From positions 64,001 through 115,654 of the forward strand of contig CASHSZ010000124.1 in the NCBI GenBank assembly GCA_949358305.1: a DNA stretch of 51,654 nt, given 5' to 3'. A program made the translations under genes and the position numbers. Below the pieces are notes generated by a model. The model had not been told where the DNA came from, did not search any database, and saw only the letters and a list, made by a program, of their open reading frames with translations. Every line of letters starts with the position of its first letter. Positions within the stretch are counted from its first letter, which is position 1. Positions 10,936-23,700 of this stretch are shown here, piece after piece. The DNA comes from Strigamia acuminata. Lineage: Eukaryota; Arthropoda; Chilopoda; Geophilomorpha; Linotaeniidae.

Positions 10936-13900
10936 TTCTGAACATACAGAGACATTGGACTTGTGGTGTTTGTGCTAAGTAACTTTGATGAGATCAAAAG
11001 TCTATTCTCCCAAATCATTGCTTGGATGTTGCTAAAACTTACATTGAAGGCTTCTACTAAGGTTTAAACACTATTTCTGAACATTCAGAGACATTGGTCT
11101 TGTGGTGTTTATGCTAAGTCAACTGTGATGAGATCAAAAGTCTATTCTCCCAAATCATCGGTTGGATGTTTCTAAAACTTACATTGGAGCCTTCTACTAA
11201 GGTTTAAACACTATTTCTGAACATTCAGAGACATTGGTCTTGTGGTGTTTGTGCTAAGTCAACTGTGATGAGATCAAAAGTCTATTCTCCCAAATCATTG
11301 GTTGGATGTTTCTAAAACTTACATTGGAGCCTTCTACTAAGGTTTAAACACTATTTCTGAACATTCAGAGACATTGGTCTTGTGGTGTTTGTGCTAAGTC
11401 AACTGTGATGAGATCAAAAGTCTATTCTCCCAAATCATCGGTTGGATGTTTCTAAAACTTACATTGGAGCCTTCTACTAAGGTTTAAACACTATTTCTGA
11501 ACATTCAGAGACATTGGACTTGTGGTGTTTGTGCTAAGTCAACTGCGATGTGAAATGAGCTCAAAATTTTTTTTTCAAAATTTATTGCTTGGGTGTTGCT
11601 AAAACTTAGATTGAAGGCTTCTACTAAGGTTTAAACACTATTTCTGAACATACAGAGACATTGGACTTGTGGTGTTTGTGCTAAGTAACTGTGATGAGAT
11701 CAAAAGTCTATTCTCCCAAATCATTGCTTGGATGTTGCTAAAACTTACATTGAAGGCTTCTACTAAGGTTTAAACACTATTTCTGAACATTCAGAGACAT
11801 TGGTCTTGTGGTGTTTATGCTAAGTCAACTGTGATGAGATCAAAAGTCTATTCTCCCAAATCATCGGTTGGATGTTTCTAAAACTTACATTGGAGCCTTC
11901 TACTAAGGTTTAAACACTATTTCTGAACATTCAGAGACATTGGTCTTGTGGTGTTTGTGCTAAGTCAACTGTGATGAGATCAAAAGTCTATTCTCCCAAA
12001 TCATTAATTGGATGTTTCTAAAACTTACATTGGAGCCTTCTACTAAGGTTTAAACACTATTTCTGAACATTCAGAGACATTGGTCTTGTGGTGTTTGTGC
12101 TAAGTCAACTGTGATGAGATCAAAAGTCTTTTCTCTCAAATCATCGGTTGGATGTTTCTAAAACTTACATTGGAGCCTTCTACTAAGGTTTAAACACTAT
12201 TTCTGAACATTCAGAGACATTGGTCTTGTGGTGTTTGTGCTAAGTCAACTGTGATGAGATCAAAAGTCTATTCTCCCAAATCATTGGTTGGATGTTTCTA
12301 AAACTTACATTGGAGCCTTCTACTAAGGTTTAAACACTATTTCTGAACTTTCAGAGACATTGGTCTTGTGGTGTTTATGCTAAGTCAACTGTGATGAGAT
12401 CAAAAGTCTATTCTCCCAAATCATCGGTTGGATGTTTCTAAAACTTACATTGGAGCCTTCTACTAAGGTTTAAACACTATTTCTGAACATTCAGAGACAT
12501 TGGTCTTGTGGTGTTTGTGCTAAGTCAACTGTGATGAGATCAAAAGTCTATTCTCCCAAATCATCGGTTAAATGTTATAAAACTTACATTGGAGCCTTCT
12601 ACTAAGGTTTAAACACTATTTCTGAACATTCAGAGACATTGGTCTTGTGGTGTTTGTGCTAAGTCAACTGTGATGAGATCAAAAGTCTATTCTCCCAAAT
12701 CATCGGTTGGATGTTTCTAAAACTTACATTGGAGCCTTCTACTAAGGTTTAAACACTATTTCTGAACATTCAGAGACATTGGTCTTGTGGTGTTTGTGCT
12801 AAGTCAACTGTGATGAGATCAAAAGTCTATTCTCCCAAATCATTGGTTGGATGTTTCTAAAACTTACATTGGAGCCTTCTACTAAGGTTTAAACACTATT
12901 TCTGAACATTCAGAGACATTGGTCTTGTGGTGTTTGTGCTAAGTCAACTGTGATGAGATCAAAAGTCTATTCTCCCAAATCATCGGTTGGATGTTTCTAA
13001 AACTTACATTGGAGCCTTCTACTAAGGTTTAAACACTATTTCTGAACATTCAGAGACATTGGTCTTGTGGTGTTTGTGCTAAGTCAACTGTGATGAGATC
13101 AAAAGTCTATTCTCCCAAATCATTGGTTGGATGTTTCTAAAACTTACATTGGAGCCTTCTACTAAGGTTTAAACACTATTTCTGAACATTCAGAGACATT
13201 GGTCTTGTGGTGTTTGTGCTAAGTCAACTGTGATGAGATCAAAAGTCTATTCTCCCAAATCATCGGTTAAATGTTTCTAAAACTTACATTGGAGCCTTCT
13301 ACTAAGGTTTAAACACTATTTCTGAACATTCAGAGACATTGGACTTGTGGTGTTTGTGCTAAGTCAACTGTGATGAGATCAAAAGTCTATTCTCCCAAAT
13401 CATCGGTTGGATGTTTCTAAAACTTACATTGGAGCCTTCTACTAAGGTTTAAACACTATTTCTGAACATTCAGAGACATTGGACTTGTGGTGTTTGTGCT
13501 AAGTCAACTGCGATGTGAAATGAGCTCAAAATTTTTTTTTCAAAATTTATTGCTTGGGTGTTGCTAAAACTTAGATTGAAGGCTTCTACTAAGGTTTAAA
13601 CACTATTTCTGAACATTCAGAGACATTGGTCTTGTGGTGTTTGTGCTAAGTCAACTGCGATGTGAAATGAGCTCAAAATTTTTTTCTTCAAAATTTAATG
13701 CTTGGGTGTTGCTAAAACTTATATTGAAGGCTTCTACTAAGGTTTAAACACTATTTCTGAACATACAGAGACATTGGACTTGTGGTGTTTGTGCTAAGTA
13801 ACTGTGATGAGATCAAAAGTCTATTCTCCCAAATCATTGCTTGGATGTTGCTAAAACTTACATTGAAGGCTTCTACTAAGGTTTAAACACTATTTCTGAA

Positions 13901-14675
13901 CATTCAGAGACATTGGTCTTGTGGTGTTTATGCTAAGTCAACTGTGATGAGATCAAAAGTCTATTCTCCCAAATCATCGGTTGGATGTTTCTAAAACTTA
14001 CATTGGAGCCTTCTACTAAGGTTTAAACACTATTTCTGAACATTCAGAGACATTGGTCTTGTGGTGTTTGTGCTAAGTCAACTGCGATGTGAAATGAGCT
14101 CAAAATTTTTTTTTCAAAATTTCTTGCTTGGGTGTTGCTAAAACTTATATTGAAGGCTTCTACTAAGGTTTAAACACTATTTCTGAACATTCAGAGACAT
14201 TGGACTTGTGATGTTTGTGCTAAGTCAACTGTGATGAGATCCAAAGTCTATTCTCCCAAATCATTGGTTGGATGTTTCTAAAACTTACATTGGAACCTTC
14301 TACTAAGGTTTAAACACTATTTCTGAACATTCAGAGACATTCGTCTTGTGGTGTTTGTGCTAAGTCAACTGTGATGAGATCAAAAGTCTATTCTCCCAAA
14401 TCATCGGTTGGATGTTTCTAAAACTTACATTGGAGCCTTCTACTAAGGTTTAAACACTATTTCTGAACATTCAGAGACATTGGTCTTGTGGTGTTTGTGC
14501 TAAGTCAACTGTGATGAGATCAAAAGTCTATTCTCCTAAATCATCGGTTGGATGTTTCTAAAACTTACATTGGAGCCTTCTACTAAGGTTTAAACACTAT
14601 TTCTGAACATTCAGAGACATTGGTCTTGTGGTGTTTGTGCTAAGTCAACTGCGATGTGAAATGAGCTCAAAATTT

Positions 14676-14690
14676 TTTTTCAACCGATGA
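14676..14690. other. satellite inversion junction
   Basis: A type B monomer is cut in its T-run (GAGCTCAAAATTTTTTTT ends at 14680). It is joined directly to CAACCGATGATTTGGGAG, the reverse complement of the 3' part of a type A monomer. The three bases CAA fit both parents, giving a 3-bp microhomology. No filler sequence lies between. Every monomer before it is forward and every one after it is reversed. Confidence 0.95.
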
Positions 14691-17368
14691 TTTGGGAGAA
14701 TAGACTTTTGATCTCATCACAGTTGACTTAGCATAAACACCACAAGACCAATGTCTCTGAATGTTCAGAAATAGTGTTTAAACCTTAGTAGAAGCCTTCA
14801 ATGTAAGTTTTAGAAACATCCAAGCAATGATTTGGGAGAATAGACTTTTGATCTCATCACAGTTACTTAGCACAAACACCACAAGTCCAATGTCTCTGTA
14901 TGTTCAGAAATAGTGTTTAAACCTTAGTAGAAGCCTTCAATATAAGTTTTAGCAACACCCAAGCATTAAATTTTGAAGAAAAAAATTTTGAGCTCATTTC
15001 ACATCGCAGTTGACTTAGCACAAACACCACAAGACCAATGTCTCTGAATGTTCAGAAATAGTGTTTAAACCTTAGTAGAAGGCTCCAATGTAAGTTTTAG
15101 AAACATCCAACCAATGATTTGGGAGAATAGACTTTTGATCTCATCACAGTTGACTTAGCACAAACACCACAAGACCAATGTCTCTGAATGTTTAGAAATA
15201 GTGTTTAAACCTTAGTAGAAGCCTTCAATGTAAGTTTTAGCAACACCCAAGCAATAAATTTTGAAAAAAAAATTTTGAGCTTATTTCACATCGCAGTTGA
15301 CTTAGCACAAACACCACAAGACCAATGTCTCTGAATGTTCAGAAATAGTGTTTAAACCTTAGTAGAAGGCTCCAATGTAAGTTTTAGAAACATCCAACCG
15401 ATGATTTGGGAGAATAGACTTTTGATCTCATCACAGTTGACTTAGCACAAACATCACAAGACCAATGTCTCTGAATGTTCAGAAATAGTGTTTAAACCTT
15501 AGTAGAAGCCTTCAATCTAAGTTTTAGCAACACCCAAGCAATAAATTTTGAAAAAAAAATTTTGAGCTCATTTCACATCGCAGTTGACTTAGCACAAACA
15601 CCACAAGTCCAATGTCTCTGAATGTTCAGAAATAGTGTTTAAACCTTAGTAGAAGGCTCCAATGTAAGTTTTAGAAACATCCAACCGATGATTTGGGAGA
15701 ATAGACTTTTGATCTCATCACAGTTGACTTAGCACAAACACCACAAGACCAATGTCTCTGAATGTTCAGAAATAGTGTTTAAACCTTAGTAGAAGGCTCC
15801 AATGTAAGTTTTAGAAACATCCAACCAATGATTTGGGAGAATAGACTTTTGATCTCATCACAGTTGACTTAGCACAAACACCACAAGACCAATGTCTCTG
15901 AATGTTCAGAAATAGTGTTTAAACCTTAGTAGAAGGCTCCAATATAAGTTTTAGAAACATCCAACCGATGATTTGGGAGAAAAGACTTTTGATCTCATCA
16001 CAGTTGACTTAGCACAAACACCACAAGTCCAATGTCTCTGAATGTTCAGAAATAGTGTTTAAACCTTAGTAGAAGCCTTCAATATAAGTTTTAGCAACAC
16101 CCAAGCATTAAATTTTGAAAAAAAAATTTTGAGCTCATTTCACATCGCAGTTGACTTAGCACAAACACCACAAGACCAATGTCTCTGAATGTTCAGAAAT
16201 AGTGTTTAAACCTTAGTAGAAGCCTTCAATATAAGTTTTAGCAACACCCAAGCAATAAATTTTGAAAAAAAAATTTTGAGCTTATTTCACATCGCAGTTG
16301 ACTTAGCACAAACACCACAAGTCCAATGTCTCTGAATGTTCAGAAATAGTGTTTAAACCTTAGTAAAAGGCTCCAATGTAAGTTTTAGAAACATCCAACC
16401 GATGATTTGGGAGAATAGACTTTTGATCTCATCACAGTTGACTTAGCACAAACACCACAAGACCAATGTCTCTGAATGTTCAGAAATAGTGTTTAAACCT
16501 TAGTAGAAGGCTCCAATGTAAGTTTTAGAAATATTCAACCGATGATTTGGGAGAATAGACTTTTGATCTCATCACAGTTGACTTAGCACAAACACCATAA
16601 GACCAATGTCTCTGAATGTTCAGAAATAGTGTTTAAACCTTAGTAGAAGGCTCCAATGTAAGTTTTAGAAACATCCAACCGATGATTTGGGAGAATAGAC
16701 TTTTGATCTCATCACAGTTGACTTAGCATAAACACCACAAGACCAATGTCTCTAAATGTTCAGAAATAGTGTTTAAACCTTAGTAGAAGGCTCCAATGTA
16801 AGTTTTAGCAACACCCAAGCAATAAATTTTGAAAAAAAAATTTTGAGCTCATTTCACATCGCAGTTGACTTAGCACAAACACCACAAGACCAATGTCTCT
16901 GAATGTTCAGAAATAGTGTTTAAACCTTAGTAGAAGGCTCCAATGTAAGTTTTAGAAACATCCAACCGATGATTTAGGAGAATAGACTTTTGATCTCATC
17001 ACAGTTGACTTAGCACAAACACCACAAGACCAATGTCTCTGAATGTTTAGAAATAGTGTTTAAACCTTAGTAGAAGCCTTCAATGTAAGTTTTAGCAACA
17101 CCCAAGCAATAAATTTTGAAAAAAAAATTTTGAGCTTATTTCACATCGCAGTTGACTTAGCACAAACACCACAAGACCAATGTCTCTGAATGTTCAGAAA
17201 TAGTGTTTAAACCTTAGTAGAAGGCTCCAATGTAAGTTTTAGAAACATCCAACCGATGATTTGGGAGAATAGACTTTTGATCTCATCACAGTTGACTTAG
17301 CACAAACACCACAAGACCAATGTCTCTGAATGTTCAGAAATAGTGTTTAAACCTTAGTAGAAGCCTTC
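14681..17368 (-). repeat. 2.7-kb block of monomers, copy 1 (3424-bp period)
   Basis: Private variants here recur exactly 3424 bp on: the AGTTACTT type C marker (14861 and 18285), AACACCATAA (16601 and 20025) and GATTTAGGAG (16971 and 20395). Identity ends near 17368, where this copy has TTCAATATAAG and the partner has TTCAATCTAAG followed by a different monomer order. Confidence 0.85.
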
Positions 17369-18104
17369 AATATAAGTTTTAGCAACACCCAAGCATTAAA
17401 TTTTGAAGAAAAAAATTTTGAGCTCATTTCACATCGCAGTTGACTTAGCACAAACACCACAAGACCAATGTCTCTGAATGTTCAGAAATAGTGTTTAAAC
17501 CTTAGTAGAAGCCTTCAATCTAAGTTTTAGCAACACCCAAGCAATAAATTTTGAAAAAAAAATTTTGAGCTTATTTCACATCGCAGTTGACTTAGCACAA
17601 ACACCACAAGACCAATGTCTCTGAATGTTCAGAAATAGTGTTTAAACCTTAGTAGAAGGCTCCAATGTAAGTTTTAGAAACATCCAACCGATGATTTGGG
17701 AGAATAGACTTTTGATCTCATCACAGTTGACTTAGCACAAACACCACAAGACCAATGTCTCTGAATGTTCAGAAATAGTGTTTAAACCTTAGTAGAAGGC
17801 TCCAATGTAAGTTTTAGAAACATTTAACCGATGATTTGGGAGAATAGACTTTTGATCTCATCACAGTTGACTTAGCACAAACACCACAAGACCAATGTCT
17901 CTGAATGTTCAGAAATAGTGTTTAAACCTTAGTAGAAGGCTCCAATGTAAGTTTTAGAAACATCCAACTAATGATTTGGGAGAATAGACTTTTGATCTCA
18001 TCACAGTTGACTTAGCACAAACACCACAAGACCAATGTCTCTGAATGTTCAGAAATAGTGTTTAAACCTTAGTAGAAGGCTCCAATGTAAGTTTTAGAAA
18101 CATT

Positions 18105-20792
18105 CAACCGATGATTTGGGAGAATAGACTTTTGATCTCATCACAGTTGACTTAGCATAAACACCACAAGACCAATGTCTCTGAATGTTCAGAAATAGTG
18201 TTTAAACCTTAGTAGAAGCCTTCAATGTAAGTTTTAGAAACATCCAAGCAATGATTTGGGAGAATAGACTTTTGATCTCATCACAGTTACTTAGCACAAA
18301 CACCACAAGTCCAATGTCTCTGTATGTTCAGAAATAGTGTTTAAACCTTAGTAGAAGCCTTCAATATAAGTTTTAGCAACACCCAAGCATTAAATTTTGA
18401 AGAAAAAAATTTTGAGCTCATTTCACATCGCAGTTGACTTAGCACAAACACCACAAGACCAATGTCTCTGAATGTTCAGAAATAGTGTTTAAACCTTAGT
18501 AGAAGGCTCCAATGTAAGTTTTAGAAACATCCAACCAATGATTTGGGAGAATAGACTTTTGATCTCATCACAGTTGACTTAGCACAAACACCACAAGACC
18601 AATGTCTCTGAATGTTTAGAAATAGTGTTTAAACCTTAGTAGAAGCCTTCAATGTAAGTTTTAGCAACACCCAAGCAATAAATTTTGAAAAAAAAATTTT
18701 GAGCTTATTTCACATCGCAGTTGACTTAGCACAAACACCACAAGACCAATGTCTCTGAATGTTCAGAAATAGTGTTTAAACCTTAGTAGAAGGCTCCAAT
18801 GTAAGTTTTAGAAACATCCAACCGATGATTTGGGAGAATAGACTTTTGATCTCATCACAGTTGACTTAGCACAAACATCACAAGACCAATGTCTCTGAAT
18901 GTTCAGAAATAGTGTTTAAACCTTAGTAGAAGCCTTCAATCTAAGTTTTAGCAACACCCAAGCAATAAATTTTGAAAAAAAAATTTTGAGCTCATTTCAC
19001 ATCGCAGTTGACTTAGCACAAACACCACAAGTCCAATGTCTCTGAATGTTCAGAAATAGTGTTTAAACCTTAGTAGAAGGCTCCAATGTAAGTTTTAGAA
19101 ACATCCAACCGATGATTTGGGAGAATAGACTTTTGATCTCATCACAGTTGACTTAGCACAAACACCACAAGACCAATGTCTCTGAATGTTCAGAAATAGT
19201 GTTTAAACCTTAGTAGAAGGCTCCAATGTAAGTTTTAGAAACATCCAACCAATGATTTGGGAGAATAGACTTTTGATCTCATCACAGTTGACTTAGCACA
19301 AACACCACAAGACCAATGTCTCTGAATGTTCAGAAATAGTGTTTAAACCTTAGTAGAAGGCTCCAATATAAGTTTTAGAAACATCCAACCGATGATTTGG
19401 GAGAAAAGACTTTTGATCTCATCACAGTTGACTTAGCACAAACACCACAAGTCCAATGTCTCTGAATGTTCAGAAATAGTGTTTAAACCTTAGTAGAAGC
19501 CTTCAATATAAGTTTTAGCAACACCCAAGCATTAAATTTTGAAAAAAAAATTTTGAGCTCATTTCACATCGCAGTTGACTTAGCACAAACACCACAAGAC
19601 CAATGTCTCTGAATGTTCAGAAATAGTGTTTAAACCTTAGTAGAAGCCTTCAATATAAGTTTTAGCAACACCCAAGCAATAAATTTTGAAAAAAAAATTT
19701 TGAGCTTATTTCACATCGCAGTTGACTTAGCACAAACACCACAAGTCCAATGTCTCTGAATGTTCAGAAATAGTGTTTAAACCTTAGTAAAAGGCTCCAA
19801 TGTAAGTTTTAGAAACATCCAACCGATGATTTGGGAGAATAGACTTTTGATCTCATCACAGTTGACTTAGCACAAACACCACAAGACCAATGTCTCTGAA
19901 TGTTCAGAAATAGTGTTTAAACCTTAGTAGAAGGCTCCAATGTAAGTTTTAGAAATATTCAACCGATGATTTGGGAGAATAGACTTTTGATCTCATCACA
20001 GTTGACTTAGCACAAACACCATAAGACCAATGTCTCTGAATGTTCAGAAATAGTGTTTAAACCTTAGTAGAAGGCTCCAATGTAAGTTTTAGAAACATCC
20101 AACCGATGATTTGGGAGAATAGACTTTTGATCTCATCACAGTTGACTTAGCATAAACACCACAAGACCAATGTCTCTAAATGTTCAGAAATAGTGTTTAA
20201 ACCTTAGTAGAAGGCTCCAATGTAAGTTTTAGCAACACCCAAGCAATAAATTTTGAAAAAAAAATTTTGAGCTCATTTCACATCGCAGTTGACTTAGCAC
20301 AAACACCACAAGACCAATGTCTCTGAATGTTCAGAAATAGTGTTTAAACCTTAGTAGAAGGCTCCAATGTAAGTTTTAGAAACATCCAACCGATGATTTA
20401 GGAGAATAGACTTTTGATCTCATCACAGTTGACTTAGCACAAACACCACAAGACCAATGTCTCTGAATGTTTAGAAATAGTGTTTAAACCTTAGTAGAAG
20501 CCTTCAATGTAAGTTTTAGCAACACCCAAGCAATAAATTTTGAAAAAAAAATTTTGAGCTTATTTCACATCGCAGTTGACTTAGCACAAACACCACAAGA
20601 CCAATGTCTCTGAATGTTCAGAAATAGTGTTTAAACCTTAGTAGAAGGCTCCAATGTAAGTTTTAGAAACATCCAACCGATGATTTGGGAGAATAGACTT
20701 TTGATCTCATCACAGTTGACTTAGCACAAACACCACAAGACTAATGTCTCTGAATGTTCAGAAATAGTGTTTAAACCTTAGTAGAAGCCTTC
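18105..20792 (-). repeat. 2.7-kb block of monomers, copy 2
   Basis: Partner of 14681-17368. The visible differences are very few, for example ACAAGACTAATG at about 20737 against ACAAGACCAATG. No equivalent tandem pair is found in the left half, so this expansion is specific to the right arm. Confidence 0.85.
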
Positions 20793-23700
20793 AATCTAAG
20801 TTTTAGCAACACCCAAGCAATAAATTTTGAAAAAAAAATTTTGAGCTCATTTCACATCGCAGTTGACTTAGCACAAACACCACAAGTCCAATGTCTCTGA
20901 ATGTTCAGAAATAGTGTTTAAACCTTAGTAGAAGGCTCCAATGTAAGTTTTAGAAACATCCAACCGATGATTTGGGAGAATAGACTTTTGATCTCATCAC
21001 AGTTGACTTAGCACAAACACCACAAGACCAATGTCTCTGAATGTTCAGAAATAGTGTTTAAACCTTAGTAGAAGGCTCCAATGTAAGTTTTAGAAACATT
21101 TAACCGATGATTTGGGAGAATAGACTTTTGATCTCATCACAGTTGACTTAGCACAAACACCACAAGACCAATGTCTCTGAATGTTCAGAAATAGTGTTTA
21201 AACCTTAGTAGAAGCCTTCAATATAAGTTTTAGCAACACCCAAGCATTAAATTTTGAAAAAAAAATTTTGAGCTCATTTCACATCGCAGTTGACTTAGCA
21301 CAAACACCACAAGACCAATGTCTCTGAATGTTCAGAAATAGTGTTTAAACCTTAGTAGAAGGCTCCAATGTAAGTTTTAGAAACATCCAACAGATGATTT
21401 AGGAGAATAGACTTTTGATCTCATCACAGTTGACTTAGCACAAACACCACAAGACCAATGTCTCTGAATGTTTAGAAATAGTGTTTAAACTTTAGTAGAA
21501 GCCTTCAATGTAAGTTTTAGCAACACCCAAGCAATAAATTTTGAAAAAAAAATTTTGAGCTTATTTCACATCGCAGTTGACTTAGCACAAACACCACAAG
21601 ACCAATGTCTCTGAATGTTCAGAAATAGTGTTTAAACCTTAGTAGAAGGCTCCAATGTAAGTTTTAGAAACATCCAACCGATGATTTGGGAGAATAGACT
21701 TTTGATCTCATCACAGTTGACTTAGCACAAACACCACAAGACCAATGTCTCTGAATGTTCAGAAATAGTGTTTAAACCTTAGTAGAAGGCTCCAATGTAA
21801 GTTTTAGAAACATTCAACCGATGATTTGGGAGAATAGACTTTTGATCTCATCACAGTTGACTTAGCACAAACACCATAAGACCAATGTCTCTGAATGTTC
21901 AGAAATAGTGTTTAAACCTTAGTAGAAGGCTCCAATGTAAGTTTTAGAAATATCCAACCGATGATTTGGGAGAATAGACTTTTGATCTCATCACAGTTGA
22001 CTTAGCATAAACACCACAAGACCAATGTCTCTGAATGTTCAGAAATAGTGTTTAAACCTTAGTAGAAGCCTTCAATGTAAGTTTTAGCAACATCCAAGCA
22101 ATGATTTGGGAGAATAGACTTTTGATCTCATCACAGTTACTTAGCACAAACACCACAAGTCCAATGTCTCTGTATGTTCAGAAATAGTGTTTAAACCTTA
22201 GTAGAAGCCTTCAATCTAAGTTTTAGCAACACCCAAGCAATAAATTTTGAAAAAAAAATTTTGAGCTCATTTTACATCGCAGTTGACTTAGCACAAACAC
22301 CACAAGTCCAATGTCTCTGAATGTTCAGAAATAGTGTTTAAACCTTAGTAGAAGGCTCCAATGTAAGTTTTAGAAACATCCAACTAATGATTTGGGAGAA
22401 TAGACTTTTGATCTCATCACAGTTGACTTAGCACAAACACCACAAGACCAATGTCTCTGAATGTTCAGAAATAGTGTTTAAACCTTAGTAGAAGGCTCCA
22501 ATGTAAGTTTTAGAAACATCCAACCGATGATTTGGGAGAAAAGACTTTTGATCTCATCACAGTTGACTTAGCACAAACACCACAAGACCAATGTCTCTGA
22601 ATGTTCAGAAATAGTGTTTAAACCTTAGTAGAAGGCTCCAATGTAAGTTTTAGAAACATTTAACCGATGATTTGGGAGAATAGACTTTTGATCTCATCAC
22701 AGTTGACTTAGCACAAACACCACAAGACGAATGTCTCTGAATGTTCAGAAATAGTGTTTAAACCTTAGTAGAAGGTTCCAATGTAAGTTTTAGAAACATC
22801 CAACCAATGATTTGGGAGAATAGACTTTGGATCTCATCACAGTTGACTTAGCACAAACATCACAAGTCCAATATCTCTGAATGTTCAGAAATAGTGTTTA
22901 AACCTTAGTAGAAGCCTTCAATATAAGTTTTAGCAACACCCAAGCAAGAAATTTTGAAAAAAAAATTTTGAGCTCATTTCACATCGCAGTTGACTTAGCA
23001 CAAACACCACAAGACCAATGTCTCTGAATGTTCAGAAATAGTGTTTAAACCTTAGTAGAAGGCTCCAATGTAAGTTTTAGAAACATCCAACCGATGATTT
23101 GGGAGAATAGACTTTTGATCTCATCACAGTTGACTTAGCATAAACACCACAAGACCAATGTCTCTGAATGTTCAGAAATAGTGTTTAAACCTTAGTAGAA
23201 GCCCTCAATGTAAGTTTTAGCAACATCCAAGCAATGATTTGGGAGAATAGACTTTTGATCTCATCACAGTTACTTAGCACAAACACCACAAGTCCAATGT
23301 CTCTGTATGTTCAGAAATAGTGTTTAAACCTTAGTAGAAGCCTTCAATCTAAGTTTTAGCAACACCCAAGCAATAAATTTTGAAAAAAAAATTTTGAGCT
23401 CATTTCACATCGCAGTTGACTTAGCACAAACACCACAAGTCCAATGTCTCTGAATGTTCAGAAATAGTGTTTAAACCTTAGTAGAAGGCTCCAATGTAAG
23501 TTTTAGAAACATCCAACCGATGATTTGGGAGAATAGACTTTTGATCTCATCACAGTTGACTTAGCACAAACACCACAAGACCAATGTCTCTGAATGTTCA
23601 GAAATAGTGTTTAAACCTTAGTAGAAGGCTCCAATGTAAGTTTTAGAAACATTCAACCGATGATTTGGGAGAATAGACTTTTGATCTCATCACAGTTGAC

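Larger units (their letters stand above)
4919..14680 (+). repeat. satellite array, forward half (about 69 monomers)
   Basis: Three monomer types share a core with CTACTAAGGTTTAAACAC, a CTGAACATTCAG dyad and TTGTGGTGTTTGTGCTAAG. Type A is 140 bp (CTGTGATGAGATCAAAAGTC, then CCCAAATCAT). Type B is 147 bp (CTGCGATGTGAAATGAGCTC, a T-run, then TTGCTTGGGTGTTGC). Type C is 139 bp, marked by AAGTAACTG in place of AAGTCAACTG and often by GAACATACAG. Each monomer carries GTTTAAAC, apart from point variants. Types alternate in higher-order blocks rather than at random. Stops are frequent in all frames. Confidence 0.95.
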
